NCBI GenBank assembly: GCA_002320775.1 | Contig: DCKY01000030.1 | Location: 15,282-27,996 of the forward strand | Source: Planctomycetes bacterium UBA1662 | GTDB lineage: Bacteria; Planctomycetota; UBA8108 | DNA: 12,715 bases | Direction: 5' to 3' | The notes under the pieces: generated by a model | Databases searched by the model: none | The model's input: only the letters and a program-made list of their open reading frames with translations | Told to the model about the DNA's origin: nothing | Shown: positions 5,764 through 12,715 of the stretch, piece by piece | How positions within the stretch are numbered: the first letter of the stretch is position 1 | Layout of the letters: each line of letters starts with the position of its first letter | Translations under genes and position numbers: made by a program

Positions 5764-7233
5764 CTATCCCCCCCGCTCCAGGAGCAGCGTCATCCAGACC
5801 TCGATGCTGGGCTGGACCTTCGCGGTGAACCAGGGGCTGAAGAGCCCCAGGAAGACCATCAGGCCGACCAGCGGCAGCAGGAAGGCCAGCTCCCGGCCAT
5901 CCAGGTCTTTCATCTCGGCGTTCTCTTCCCGGTCGGTTTCACCAAAGAAGATCCGCCGGTAGAGCGTCAGCATGTAGATCGCCCCGAGGATGATTCCCAG
6001 GCCGGCGAAGGCCGCGTAGAAGATGTTCCGGCTGTAGGCTCCCTGCAGGATCAGGAATTCGCCGACGAACCCGTTCAGGAACGGAAGACCGATCGATGAG
6101 AGCGTCGTGATGAAGAAGATGATGGCGAGCTTTGGAGCCACCGGCGCCAGGCCACCAAAATCAATGATGCGCCGCGTGTGCCGGCGCTCATAGATGGCGC
6201 CGATGAGCAGGAAGAGCGCGCCGGTAGAGATTCCGTGGTTGACCATCTGCAGGACACATCCCTGGACGCCCTGTTCGTTGAAGGCGAAGAGGCCGAGCAC
6301 GACGAATCCCATATGCGAGACGCTCGAGTAGGCGATGAGTCTCTTCATGTCCTCCTGCACGAAGCACATCAGCGCTCCGAAGATGATTCCGATGATCGCC
6401 AGGACGGAGATCCAGGGAGCCGCCAGGACCGCAGCCTCGGGGAAGAAGGGGATGGCGAAACGAATGAAGCCGTAGATGCCGAGCTTGAGGAGTACTCCGG
6501 CGAGGATGACGCTGCCGGCGGTGGGAGCCTCGGTGTGGGCGTCCGGGAGCCAGGTGTGTACCGGGAAGAGGGGAACCTTGATGGCGAAGCTGAGCGCGAA
6601 GGCCAGGAAGCAGAGCAGGCCGGCTGTTCCGGTCAGCGGCGGCTTCTGGTAGATGTCCTCGACGCTGAAGGTCCCGGTGTGCTGGTAGAGGTAGAGAATG
6701 GCGAGGAACATCAGCAGGCTGCCAGCCATGGTGTAGATGAAGAATTTCACCGCCGCCCGGATCCGCTCGGTACCGCCCCAGATTCCGACCAGCAGGTACA
6801 TCGGGATCAGCATGACCTCCCAGAACACGTAGAAGAGCAGCAGGTCAAGCGCTACGAAGACCCCGATGACACCGGATGTCAGCAGCAGGAGGGCTATGTG
6901 AAACTCGCGGACCCGTTTTTCGACAGATTTCCAGGAGCAGAGGATCGCTATCGGGGTGAGCAGGGCGGAGAGCACCACGAGGAAAAGACTGATGCCGTCG
7001 ATTCCCACGTGATAGTGGACTTGGAGGCTCGGCACCCATTCGTGCTTCTCGGTGAATTGGAAGCCGGCGCCATACTGAGCGTCAAAGCCTCCCAGCAGAG
7101 CGAGGCTGAAGGCGAGGGTCGCCAGGGAGCCGAAGAGCGCGGTTATTCTGAGCTCAGCGGTCTTGTCTTTCGGAATGCAGAGCAGCAGGAGGGCTGTGGC
7201 GACAGGTATCAGCAGGGTGAGGGTGATGCTCAT
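5764..7233 (-). CDS. nuoM: NADH:quinone oxidoreductase subunit M
   Basis: This antiporter-like membrane subunit of complex I forms a proton channel between NuoN and NuoL. It has 489 residues, the usual length, with about 14 membrane helices. Key polar residues are E139 in FWEVMLIPMYLL, K219 in AIKVPLFPVHTWLPDAHTEAP, K250 in LLKLGIYGF and E392 in GFVGEFLIL, matching E144, K234, K265 and E407 of E. coli NuoM. TEAPTAGSVILAG and AYSSVSHMGFV are also typical of the subunit. The ATG at 7233 lies eight bases after the nuoL stop, with only a weak ribosome site (TAGGTAAGAG), so its translation probably depends on coupling from nuoL. Nothing is missing or broken. Confidence 0.97.
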   Translation of the reverse strand: MSITLTLLIPVATALLLLCIPKDKTAELRITALFGSLATLAFSLALLGGFDAQYGAGFQFTEKHEWVPSLQVHYHVGIDGISLFLVVLSALLTPIAILCSWKSVEKRVREFHIALLLLTSGVIGVFVALDLLLFYVFWEVMLIPMYLLVGIWGGTERIRAAVKFFIYTMAGSLLMFLAILYLYQHTGTFSVEDIYQKPPLTGTAGLLCFLAFALSFAIKVPLFPVHTWLPDAHTEAPTAGSVILAGVLLKLGIYGFIRFAIPFFPEAAVLAAPWISVLAIIGIIFGALMCFVQEDMKRLIAYSSVSHMGFVVLGLFAFNEQGVQGCVLQMVNHGISTGALFLLIGAIYERRHTRRIIDFGGLAPVAPKLAIIFFITTLSSIGLPFLNGFVGEFLILQGAYSRNIFYAAFAGLGIILGAIYMLTLYRRIFFGETDREENAEMKDLDGRELAFLLPLVGLMVFLGLFSPWFTAKVQPSIEVWMTLLLERGG

Positions 7234-7241
7234 ACTCTTAC

Positions 7242-9155
7242 CTATCCCCCTGCCGCCCAGAGTGTTACGGCGAGCACCAGGATGGCGCCGGCGAGGAACC
7301 AGGCCGCGTAGGTCGGGGTGCGGCCATCCTGCAGGCGCCGGAGGAGGTGACCGAGGGCGCTCGCGCCGAAGCTCGAACCGTGCACCAGGATAATGTCAAT
7401 GATGAGCCGGTCGACCACGTAGAAGCAGATTTCCGCGATGATCGCAATCGGCCTGATAATGAGCTTCTGGTAGATTTCGTCGACGTAGAACTTTCTTGAG
7501 GAGAGCCTGTGCGCGAGCTTTCCGGGGGCGCTTGAGAGGAAACCCTTGAGCGCTTGCGGAAAGCGCAGGTAGATGGTCAGGGCCGCGGCGATCCCGGCGA
7601 TCGAGACGATTCCTCCGATGATCAGGCCGGAGATTTTGCCGTCCTCCGGGATCTCGATTCCGGGCTGGAGGAAATGCGGTATGGCGAGGAATCCTCCCGT
7701 CAGCGAGAGCGCGGCCAGCACGATGAGAGGAATACGCATGGACAGGGGGGACTCCTTGACCTTGTCCAGCTCGAGGCCGTGGGCCGCCGACTCTTCAGAA
7801 GCCTGGGGCTCGGAGGCTCCGCGGTAGCTTCCGAAGAAGACCAGCGCTATCTGGCGGAAGGTATAGAAGGCTGTCAGGAGGGCTGTCAGGAGGCCGATGG
7901 ACCAGAGCACGCTCCGGGGTTCAATGTTGCCGAAGCCCGAGTGGGCGATGTGGAGAATCTCATCCTTTGAGAAGAAGCCTGCGGTCAGGGGGAAGCCCGA
8001 GAGCGCCAGCCCTCCGATGAGATAGAGCGCGAAGGTCCAGGGAAGGCGGCGGCGGAGCCCGCCCATCCGGCGCATGTCCTGCTCGTGGTGCAGCGAGTGG
8101 ATCACGGCCCCGGCGCCAAGGAAGAGCAGCGCCTTGAAGAAGGCGTGGGTGACCACGTGGAAGATCGCTACGCTGTAGGCCCCCATGCCGGCGGCGAGGA
8201 ACATATAGCCGAGCTGGCTGACGGTAGAATAGGCCAGGACCTTCTTGATGTCGTTCTGGGAGAAGGCGATGAGCGCCGCCAGGAGGGCGGTCAGGGCGCC
8301 GATGGTTGCGACGATGGTCAGCACCCCGGGCGCGGCATCAAAGAGAGGCCCGAGCCGGGCGAGCAGGTAGACGCCGGAGGTGACCATGGTCGCGGCGTGG
8401 ATCAGCGCAGAGACCGGCGTCGGGCCGGCCATGGCGTCCGGCAGCCAGACGTAGAGCGGGATCTGGGCGCTCTTGCCGCAGGCGCCGACAAAGAGCAGCA
8501 GGCAGATCCAGAAGGCGGCCGAGCTGTCGATATTCGGAGCCTCTGCCACGATAGCGCTGAATTCAAAGGACCCGCAGGCGGCCCAGATGGCGAAGATTCC
8601 CAGCAGGAAGCCGAGGTCGCCGATACGGTTGACGACGAAGGCCTTGATGCCTGCGGAGCAATTGGCCAGTCCCTTGTACCAGAAGCCGATCAGGAGGTAG
8701 GAGCACAGGCCGACACCCTCCCAGCCGAGGAACATCAGAACGATGTTGTCAGCTGTCACCAGCACCAGCATCGATGCCATGAAGAGATTGAGGTAGGCAA
8801 AGAAGCGGTAATAGCCCGCATCGCCCTTCATATAACCGGTTGAGTAAACATGGATCAGGAGGCCAACTCCTGTGACCACGAGGCACATGACTCCTGACAG
8901 GGAGTCGATGATGAGACCGAAGGATACGGACAGGTCACCGGCCTGGATCCAGGCTCCGAAGTCCTGCTGGAGAAAAGTATCTGGCTTCGCATCGTAGACC
9001 TGCATGAAGGAGGCCACGGATATCGCGAAGGCCCCAGCGACCGAGGCGCAGCCGATGATGGCTACCGCCCGGTCGCCCAGTCGGCGGCCGAGGAGGCCAT
9101 TGACCAGGAAGCCCAGGAAGGGAAGCAGGGGTATGAGAAAAATCCACTTATCCAT
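7242..9155 (-). CDS. nuoL: NADH:quinone oxidoreductase subunit L
   Basis: This is the distal antiporter-like proton channel of complex I, with the long lateral helix at its C-terminus. The 637-residue length is normal. Channel residues seen are E146 in FLGWEGVGLCSYLLIGFW, D180 in NRIGD, K228 in GKSAQIPLYVWLPDAMAGPTPVSALIHAATMV, H253 in LIHAATM, K341 in FFKALLFLGAG, and K397/D398 in FFSKDEIL. The C-terminal part (about 540-600) includes FYVDEIYQKL and is followed by a final membrane helix, as expected for the lateral helix and its anchor. A stop two codons upstream in the same frame fixes the start at 9155. No strong ribosome site precedes it; a ten-codon reading frame from the nuoK stop runs across the start and may provide coupling. 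Confidence 0.97.
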   Translation of the reverse strand: MDKWIFLIPLLPFLGFLVNGLLGRRLGDRAVAIIGCASVAGAFAISVASFMQVYDAKPDTFLQQDFGAWIQAGDLSVSFGLIIDSLSGVMCLVVTGVGLLIHVYSTGYMKGDAGYYRFFAYLNLFMASMLVLVTADNIVLMFLGWEGVGLCSYLLIGFWYKGLANCSAGIKAFVVNRIGDLGFLLGIFAIWAACGSFEFSAIVAEAPNIDSSAAFWICLLLFVGACGKSAQIPLYVWLPDAMAGPTPVSALIHAATMVTSGVYLLARLGPLFDAAPGVLTIVATIGALTALLAALIAFSQNDIKKVLAYSTVSQLGYMFLAAGMGAYSVAIFHVVTHAFFKALLFLGAGAVIHSLHHEQDMRRMGGLRRRLPWTFALYLIGGLALSGFPLTAGFFSKDEILHIAHSGFGNIEPRSVLWSIGLLTALLTAFYTFRQIALVFFGSYRGASEPQASEESAAHGLELDKVKESPLSMRIPLIVLAALSLTGGFLAIPHFLQPGIEIPEDGKISGLIIGGIVSIAGIAAALTIYLRFPQALKGFLSSAPGKLAHRLSSRKFYVDEIYQKLIIRPIAIIAEICFYVVDRLIIDIILVHGSSFGASALGHLLRRLQDGRTPTYAAWFLAGAILVLAVTLWAAGG

Positions 9156-9180
9156 CGATCAGCTCGCTTCGCCCTTTCAT
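9148..9180 (-). other. Ten-codon coupling frame between nuoK and nuoL
   Basis: The nuoK stop overlaps a new ATG as TGATG (9178-9182). That ATG opens a short frame, MKGRSELIDG, whose TAA (9148-9150) lies just past the nuoL ATG (9153-9155). A ribosome restarting here would end right over the nuoL start. nuoL itself has only a weak ribosome site. A role in translational coupling is inference; the peptide is probably not functional. Confidence 0.25.
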
Positions 9181-9518
9181 CAGCCTTTCAACAACCTCAT
9201 GTCGCTCACCCTGGCGCTTCTCCAGCGTCGGTAGACGGCCAGCAGGATCGCCAGCCCTACGGCCGCTTCGGCGGCGGCGATAGCCAGGACGATGATCACG
9301 AAGATCTGCGAGGAGCTGGCTCCTGTTCCGGACAGCGCCGATCCCTCGGGGGTAATGAAATATCTTCCAAAGGAGATGATCGCCAGGTTGACGCCGTTGA
9401 GCATGAGCTCCAGTGACATCAGGATCACGATGATGTTCTGGCGGCTGAGCACTCCGTAGACTCCGATCGAGAAGACCGCCGCGCAGAGGTAGAGGCATAG
9501 ATCGAGACTGAGGGTCAT
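9180..9518 (-). CDS. nuoK: NADH:quinone oxidoreductase subunit K
   Basis: This small membrane subunit of complex I, an MrpC homologue, lies on the proton path between NuoJ/NuoH and NuoN. It has 112 residues and three membrane helices. Two buried glutamates are kept: E37 in LMSLELMLNGVNL and E84 in AIAAAEAAVGLAI, matching E36 and E72 of E. coli NuoK. The loop between helices 2 and 3 (about 52-72) is roughly ten residues longer than in E. coli and rich in Ser/Gly. Its ATG overlaps the nuoJ stop as ATGA (9515-9518). GGAGGAG lies about six bases upstream, the strongest ribosome site among the membrane-subunit genes here. Confidence 0.96.
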   Translation of the reverse strand: MTLSLDLCLYLCAAVFSIGVYGVLSRQNIIVILMSLELMLNGVNLAIISFGRYFITPEGSALSGTGASSSQIFVIIVLAIAAAEAAVGLAILLAVYRRWRSARVSDMRLLKG

Positions 9519-10093
9519 GCGCTCTCCTCCGGTTGTTTGACCGCGGGTTCGGCAGTCCGCCGGTGGTCTGCTCTTCGGGTCTTGGTGAGATAGATCGCTC
9601 CGATGATGGCGATGAAGATCAGGATCGAGGTGAACTCGAACGGCAGGATATGCTCACTGAAGAGAGCCTTGCCAATCTCCCGCGTCTCTCCTGCCCGGGC
9701 CACCGACTCCTTGACCGGACCGGTGAGGTCTGTCTCGCCGGCCGCCTGGATTCTATCCGATGAGTTGATCGCCCAGGCGAGGAGGACGAACAGCAGGACG
9801 GAGCCCGCCCCGGCAAGAAGCTTGCGTCCCGGCTCGACCTTCTCATCGAGCTCTTCCTCGGTGAGATTCAGCAACATCAGCACAAAGACGAAGAGCACCA
9901 TGATCGCTCCTCCGTAGACGAGGACCTGGATTACCGCGAGAAATGGAGAGCGCAGCACCAGGAAGTTGAGCGAGGTCAGCAGGAAGAAAACGACCAGCAG
10001 GATAGCGCTGTAGACAGGATTCTTCCTCGTCACGACCAGCAGGGCGCTGGCGGTCATGAGAACCCCTGAGATCAGGAAGACAAGCGCATCCAT
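9515..10093 (-). CDS. nuoJ: NADH:quinone oxidoreductase subunit J
   Basis: This membrane subunit of complex I has five predicted helices. Its third helix contains the conserved segment VLVYGGAIMVLFVFVLML (Y60 onward), the bending helix that in known structures links quinone-site changes to the proton path. NLTEEELDEK follows, with the acidic residues that correspond to D79/E80 of E. coli NuoJ. The 192-residue length is normal (E. coli 184). The C-terminus after about 172 is a charged hydrophilic tail. The start at 10093 is 19 bases after the nuoI stop and has only a weak GAAG-type ribosome site. Its stop overlaps the nuoK ATG by four bases. Confidence 0.96.
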   Translation of the reverse strand: MDALVFLISGVLMTASALLVVTRKNPVYSAILLVVFFLLTSLNFLVLRSPFLAVIQVLVYGGAIMVLFVFVLMLLNLTEEELDEKVEPGRKLLAGAGSVLLFVLLAWAINSSDRIQAAGETDLTGPVKESVARAGETREIGKALFSEHILPFEFTSILIFIAIIGAIYLTKTRRADHRRTAEPAVKQPEESA

Positions 10094-10112
10094 GGTTCTT
10101 CAGCAGCCGCTT

Positions 10113-10601
10113 TCAGTTCGAGAGCAGCTTCTCCTTATCGTAGATCATCTCGGCGCGGGAAGTCGAAACGGTATAGAGCTTCTCTGTGAGCTCGATGGCA
10201 TCGCAGGGGCAGGCCTCTTCGCACATGCCGCAGTAGATACAGCGCAGCATGTCGATCTCGAAGATCTTAGGTCTCTTGTCCCTGTCCTCCCAGGGGGCCT
10301 CCTCGGCGACGATATCGATGCAATTAGATGGGCAGACTGTCTGGCACATGAGGCAGGCGACGCATTTTTCCCGTCCAAGCTCATCGACCTTCAGGCGGTG
10401 TTCGCCGCGGAACCCGGGCCGCACCTCCTGTCGTTTTTCCGGATACTGGACGGTAAAGGTCTTGTGTCCCTTCAGCTTCAGGATATGCAGCAGGGTGTTG
10501 AAGAGTCCCTTTGCCACCGCCGGCAGGTACAGGAGGAAGCTCCAGCTCCGTCTCGGCCGTTCCGGCTTGTTTTTGTTTTCTTCGGTCATCTCAGATCTCA
10601 T
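10113..10601 (-). CDS. nuoI: NADH:quinone oxidoreductase subunit I (two [4Fe-4S] ferredoxin-type)
   Basis: This peripheral-arm subunit of complex I carries clusters N6a and N6b, which pass electrons toward N2 and quinone. Counting from the Met at 10589, the two ferredoxin motifs are C76-x2-C79-x2-C82-x3-C86-P and C117-x2-C120-x2-C123-x3-C127-P. Both are intact. An amphipathic N-terminal segment (LLYLPAVAKGLFNTLLHILK, 19-38) fits the helix that lies on the membrane. Two starts are possible. ATG 10601 overlaps the nuoH stop as ATGA and gives 162 residues; ATG 10589 gives 158 residues with an eight-base gap. I chose 10601 because four-base overlaps recur in this operon, but the ribosome sites do not settle it. 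A long upstream extension of the same frame into nuoH is not part of the gene. Confidence 0.95.
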   Translation of the reverse strand: MRSEMTEENKNKPERPRRSWSFLLYLPAVAKGLFNTLLHILKLKGHKTFTVQYPEKRQEVRPGFRGEHRLKVDELGREKCVACLMCQTVCPSNCIDIVAEEAPWEDRDKRPKIFEIDMLRCIYCGMCEEACPCDAIELTEKLYTVSTSRAEMIYDKEKLLSN

Positions 10602-11605
10602 CCTGTTTCCGTCAGCAGGGAAACCACGATTCCAGTCAACACGATGTTCAGCAGGGCCAGGGGAACGAAGGCCTTCCAGCCGAGCTTCATGAGCTGGTCG
10701 TAGCGAAAGCGCGGGAGCGTCCAGCGTACCCAGATGTAAAGGAAGAGCACGGCGAGGAGCTTGACGGTGAAGCACAGCACCGAGATCGCTGTGCCGGCTG
10801 CTCCCTCGGGAAGATCGAAGAAGACCGGATCCCAGCCTCCCAGGAAAAGGGTCACCAGGAGCGAGGACATGACGATCATCGCGATGTATTCTCCCAGGAA
10901 GAACATGCCGAACTTCATCCCTGTGTACTCGGTGTGGAAGCCTCCGACGAGTTCGGATTCGCATTCAGCCATATCGAAGGGCAGCCGGTTGTTTTCGGCG
11001 AAGGCGGCAACCAGGAAGATGATGAAGGCCAGGGGCTGGTAGAAAATGATCCACCCGTTCTCCGCCTGCCACTCAACGATGCTGCCGAGGTGGATGTTTC
11101 CGGAGATCATGAGGACCGACACGATTGCCAGTCCCATAGCGATCTCGTAGCTGATGATCTGGGCGCTCGAGCGGATTCCGCCCAGCAGCGAGTACTTGCT
11201 GTTGGAGGCCCAGCCGCCGAAGCTGATCCCGTAGACCCCAAGCGATGTGATCGCGAGGACATAGAGAACCCCGACGTTCAGGTCCGCTACCTGCAGATCT
11301 CTTCCTACGGGGATGGCGACGAAGGAGATCGCGGCTGGGGCGAAGGCCAGCAGGGGAGCGAGACTGAAGAGGGTCCTGTCGGCTCGGTCGGGAATGATCT
11401 CTTCCTTGAACAGGAGCTTGATGACGTCCGCCAGCGGCTGGAGAAGCCCCATCGGACCAACCCTGTTGGGACCGACCCGGTTCTGGATCGCGGCGCAGAT
11501 CCTCCGCTCGGCCATCACGAGCATGGGGGCCAGCGTCATGATGCCTCCGAAGATAGCCACCGCCCGCACCGCGCCCATGAGGATACCCTGGGGGTTGTCG
11601 TTCAT
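10598..11605 (-). CDS. nuoH: NADH:quinone oxidoreductase subunit H
   Basis: This membrane subunit of complex I anchors the quinone-binding chamber with NuoB/NuoD. It has 335 residues and about eight to nine helices, the usual size. Signature segments are AAIQNRVGPNRVGP (38-51) followed by LLQPLADVIKLLFKEE, GGWASNSKYSLLGG (130-143), SAQIISYE (147-154), and the acidic quinone-side loop AENNRLPFDMAECESELVGG (203-222) followed by FHTEYTG. WTLPRFRYDQLMKLGWK (295-311) near the end is also typical. GGAGG lies six bases before the ATG, which overlaps the nuoG stop as ATGA (11602-11605). Its own stop overlaps the favoured nuoI start. Confidence 0.97.
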   Translation of the reverse strand: MNDNPQGILMGAVRAVAIFGGIMTLAPMLVMAERRICAAIQNRVGPNRVGPMGLLQPLADVIKLLFKEEIIPDRADRTLFSLAPLLAFAPAAISFVAIPVGRDLQVADLNVGVLYVLAITSLGVYGISFGGWASNSKYSLLGGIRSSAQIISYEIAMGLAIVSVLMISGNIHLGSIVEWQAENGWIIFYQPLAFIIFLVAAFAENNRLPFDMAECESELVGGFHTEYTGMKFGMFFLGEYIAMIVMSSLLVTLFLGGWDPVFFDLPEGAAGTAISVLCFTVKLLAVLFLYIWVRWTLPRFRYDQLMKLGWKAFVPLALLNIVLTGIVVSLLTETG

Positions 11606-12715
11606 TCTTCGCCTCCATCGAGGCTGATCCCCGTCTTTCCCAGCTCGGCATGCCGGGCTCCCTTGAAGGCCGGTATGATCCCGGCCATTTCATCAAACAG
11701 GCCGCGCTGCGAGATCCGGCCTTCTCGCGCGCCGAGCTCGACGAGAACGTCCTGGAGCAGGTCGTCGAGACGGAGGGCTCCCCTGGGCAGCTGGGTGGCC
11801 GCCTGTACGAGTTGTATCCGTCCGTCCTCGTTGATGATGGAGCCATCCCGCTCTGAGAACGCGGTGGCGGGAATGAGGGATACTTCTTTGTCGATGCGGG
11901 AGTCGTTCTCGAGCAGAAAGACGAGGCCGAAATCGGCCGAGTTGAGCGCCTCTATCCATTCAGCAGGCAGCGGCTGGCCGGGCAGGTCGCTTACCAGTAC
12001 GAGGCCGCGCAGGCCCGGCCCCTTTGATTTCCCCAGGAGGTCTTCGGCTCGAGAGGAGAAGGCGCTCGGGCCGAGGATCGCTTCGACTCCGCGCCTGTTC
12101 GGATTTCGGTCAGCCGAGATCTTGAAGCCGCCCTTGAAGGTCTCTTCCTTGCCATCGACACGGGCGCAGGCCGCGATATTCTCCACCGGGACCTCGAGCT
12201 CTTTCAGCACCGAGCCCAGCAGGTAGAGAGTTTCGTTGCTCATGAACGCGCTCGCCAGCACTCCCAGGGAGTCGGCCCCATGCTCGTCCACCAGGCTCTT
12301 CAGCTTCCGGGCCAAAATGGCCGGAGCATCGGCTGGTCCGGATGATTCGCCCAGCCTGTACTCGAGCGAGCGCTCGGGGCCAAGGATATAGTCGTAGGTG
12401 TAGCGTCCGTGATCGCAGATCCAGTAGTCGTTTACCGAGTCGTTGTGGCGGGCGACGATCCTCTTGACCTCGTTGTGCAGCGTCTGGATCTCGACATTGC
12501 AGCCGCGCGAACACTCATGGCAGACGCTGTCGGTTTTCTTTTCATACCAGACCCGCGCCTGGTAGAGGAAATCCTCCGAGATCAAGGCGCCGACAGGGCA
12601 GATGTCAACCACGTTACCGCTCAGCGGGTTCTGCAGGGGGTAGCCCGGGAAGGCATCGACCACCGAGCGGTCGCCCCGGTTCACCATGGCCAGCTCGCCG
12701 CTGCCGGCGATGTCG
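11602..12715 (-). CDS. nuoG: NADH:quinone oxidoreductase subunit G, C-terminal part (5' end outside window)
   Basis: The frame is open to the right edge, so the N-terminus with the [2Fe-2S] domain and most early ligands is missing. The visible part, about 370 residues, begins DIAGSGELAMVNRGDR and contains ICPVGAL (Cys codon 12598-12600), the last cysteine of a conserved [4Fe-4S] site in NuoG. Next is C-x2-C-x3-C-x27-C (codons at 12520, 12511, 12499 and 12415), the extra N7 cluster site found only in some bacteria. The rest resembles the formate-dehydrogenase-like domain, with PATAFSERDGSIINEDGRIQ (about 11809-11868) as its end signature. Only about 270 codons follow the N7 site, so the full protein should be near 540-600 residues, well short of the 780-910 of T. 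thermophilus and E. coli. An internal Met at 12687 is not the start. Confidence 0.95.
   Translation of the reverse strand, partial: DIAGSGELAMVNRGDRSVVDAFPGYPLQNPLSGNVVDICPVGALISEDFLYQARVWYEKKTDSVCHECSRGCNVEIQTLHNEVKRIVARHNDSVNDYWICDHGRYTYDYILGPERSLEYRLGESSGPADAPAILARKLKSLVDEHGADSLGVLASAFMSNETLYLLGSVLKELEVPVENIAACARVDGKEETFKGGFKISADRNPNRRGVEAILGPSAFSSRAEDLLGKSKGPGLRGLVLVSDLPGQPLPAEWIEALNSADFGLVFLLENDSRIDKEVSLIPATAFSERDGSIINEDGRIQLVQAATQLPRGALRLDDLLQDVLVELGAREGRISQRGLFDEMAGIIPAFKGARHAELGKTGISLDGGEE

Noticed and set aside
6178..7311. Long plus-strand open frame (377 codons) opposite nuoM
   Set aside because: Acidic, low-complexity product lying fully antisense to nuoM and the end of nuoL; no motif and no ribosome site of note.
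10602..10964. Upstream extension of the nuoI frame to an ATG at 10964
   Set aside because: The extension lies within nuoH in another frame and lacks NuoI homology; NuoI proteins begin near the chosen start.
10511..12226. Long plus-strand open frame (571 codons) opposite nuoG/nuoH/nuoI
   Set aside because: It is the antisense shadow of strongly conserved complex I genes, rich in Asp/Glu/Gly/Gln with no recognisable domain, a usual result of GC-rich codon use.
12685..12687. Met at 12687 as the start of nuoG
   Set aside because: The conserved NuoG sequence (SGELA) continues upstream in frame to the window edge, so this is an internal residue.

Overview
The window is a GC-rich bacterial segment with Shine-Dalgarno-led genes packed end to end. 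No mobile element, CRISPR array, rRNA or complete tRNA was seen. The periplasmic DsbD-type protein with a signal peptide and the full proton-pumping NADH:quinone oxidoreductase suggest a respiring bacterium, probably diderm. I cannot name a lineage from the sequence. The cysteinyl-tRNA synthetase-like protein and the shortened NuoG suggest it is not a close relative of the usual model proteobacteria.

Left part (1-906): the 5' end of a minus-strand gene for a DsbD-like thiol:disulfide interchange protein (cut by the window edge), then a 322-base divergent intergenic region. That region holds a good minus-strand promoter, a perfect TATAAT on the plus strand flanked by an 8-bp inverted repeat, and a hairpin in the presumed leader.

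Middle part (907-4136, plus strand): thioredoxin, an IscU/NifU-type Fe-S scaffold lacking the third cysteine, tyrosyl-tRNA synthetase, and a short divergent cysteinyl-tRNA synthetase-like protein. Two junctions are ATGA overlaps and the third is a 49-base gap, so this is probably one transcript. It ends in a hairpin shared with the convergent nuo operon.

Right part (4159-12715, minus strand): nuoG (5' end cut off), nuoH, I, J, K, L, M and N in canonical order, with short gaps or 4-base overlaps. They encode the NuoG Fe-S arm subunit, the NuoH/NuoI quinone-site region, and all the antiporter-like proton channels of complex I. Upstream subunits (nuoA-F) would lie beyond the right edge, if linked.

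The nuo block is ordinary apart from its short NuoG. The unusual part is the thiol-themed neighbourhood: a DsbD-like protein, a thioredoxin with an extra cysteine beside the cis-proline, a scaffold lacking a ligand cysteine, and a CysRS-like enzyme with no anticodon-binding domain. Whether these form a functional module is a hypothesis.
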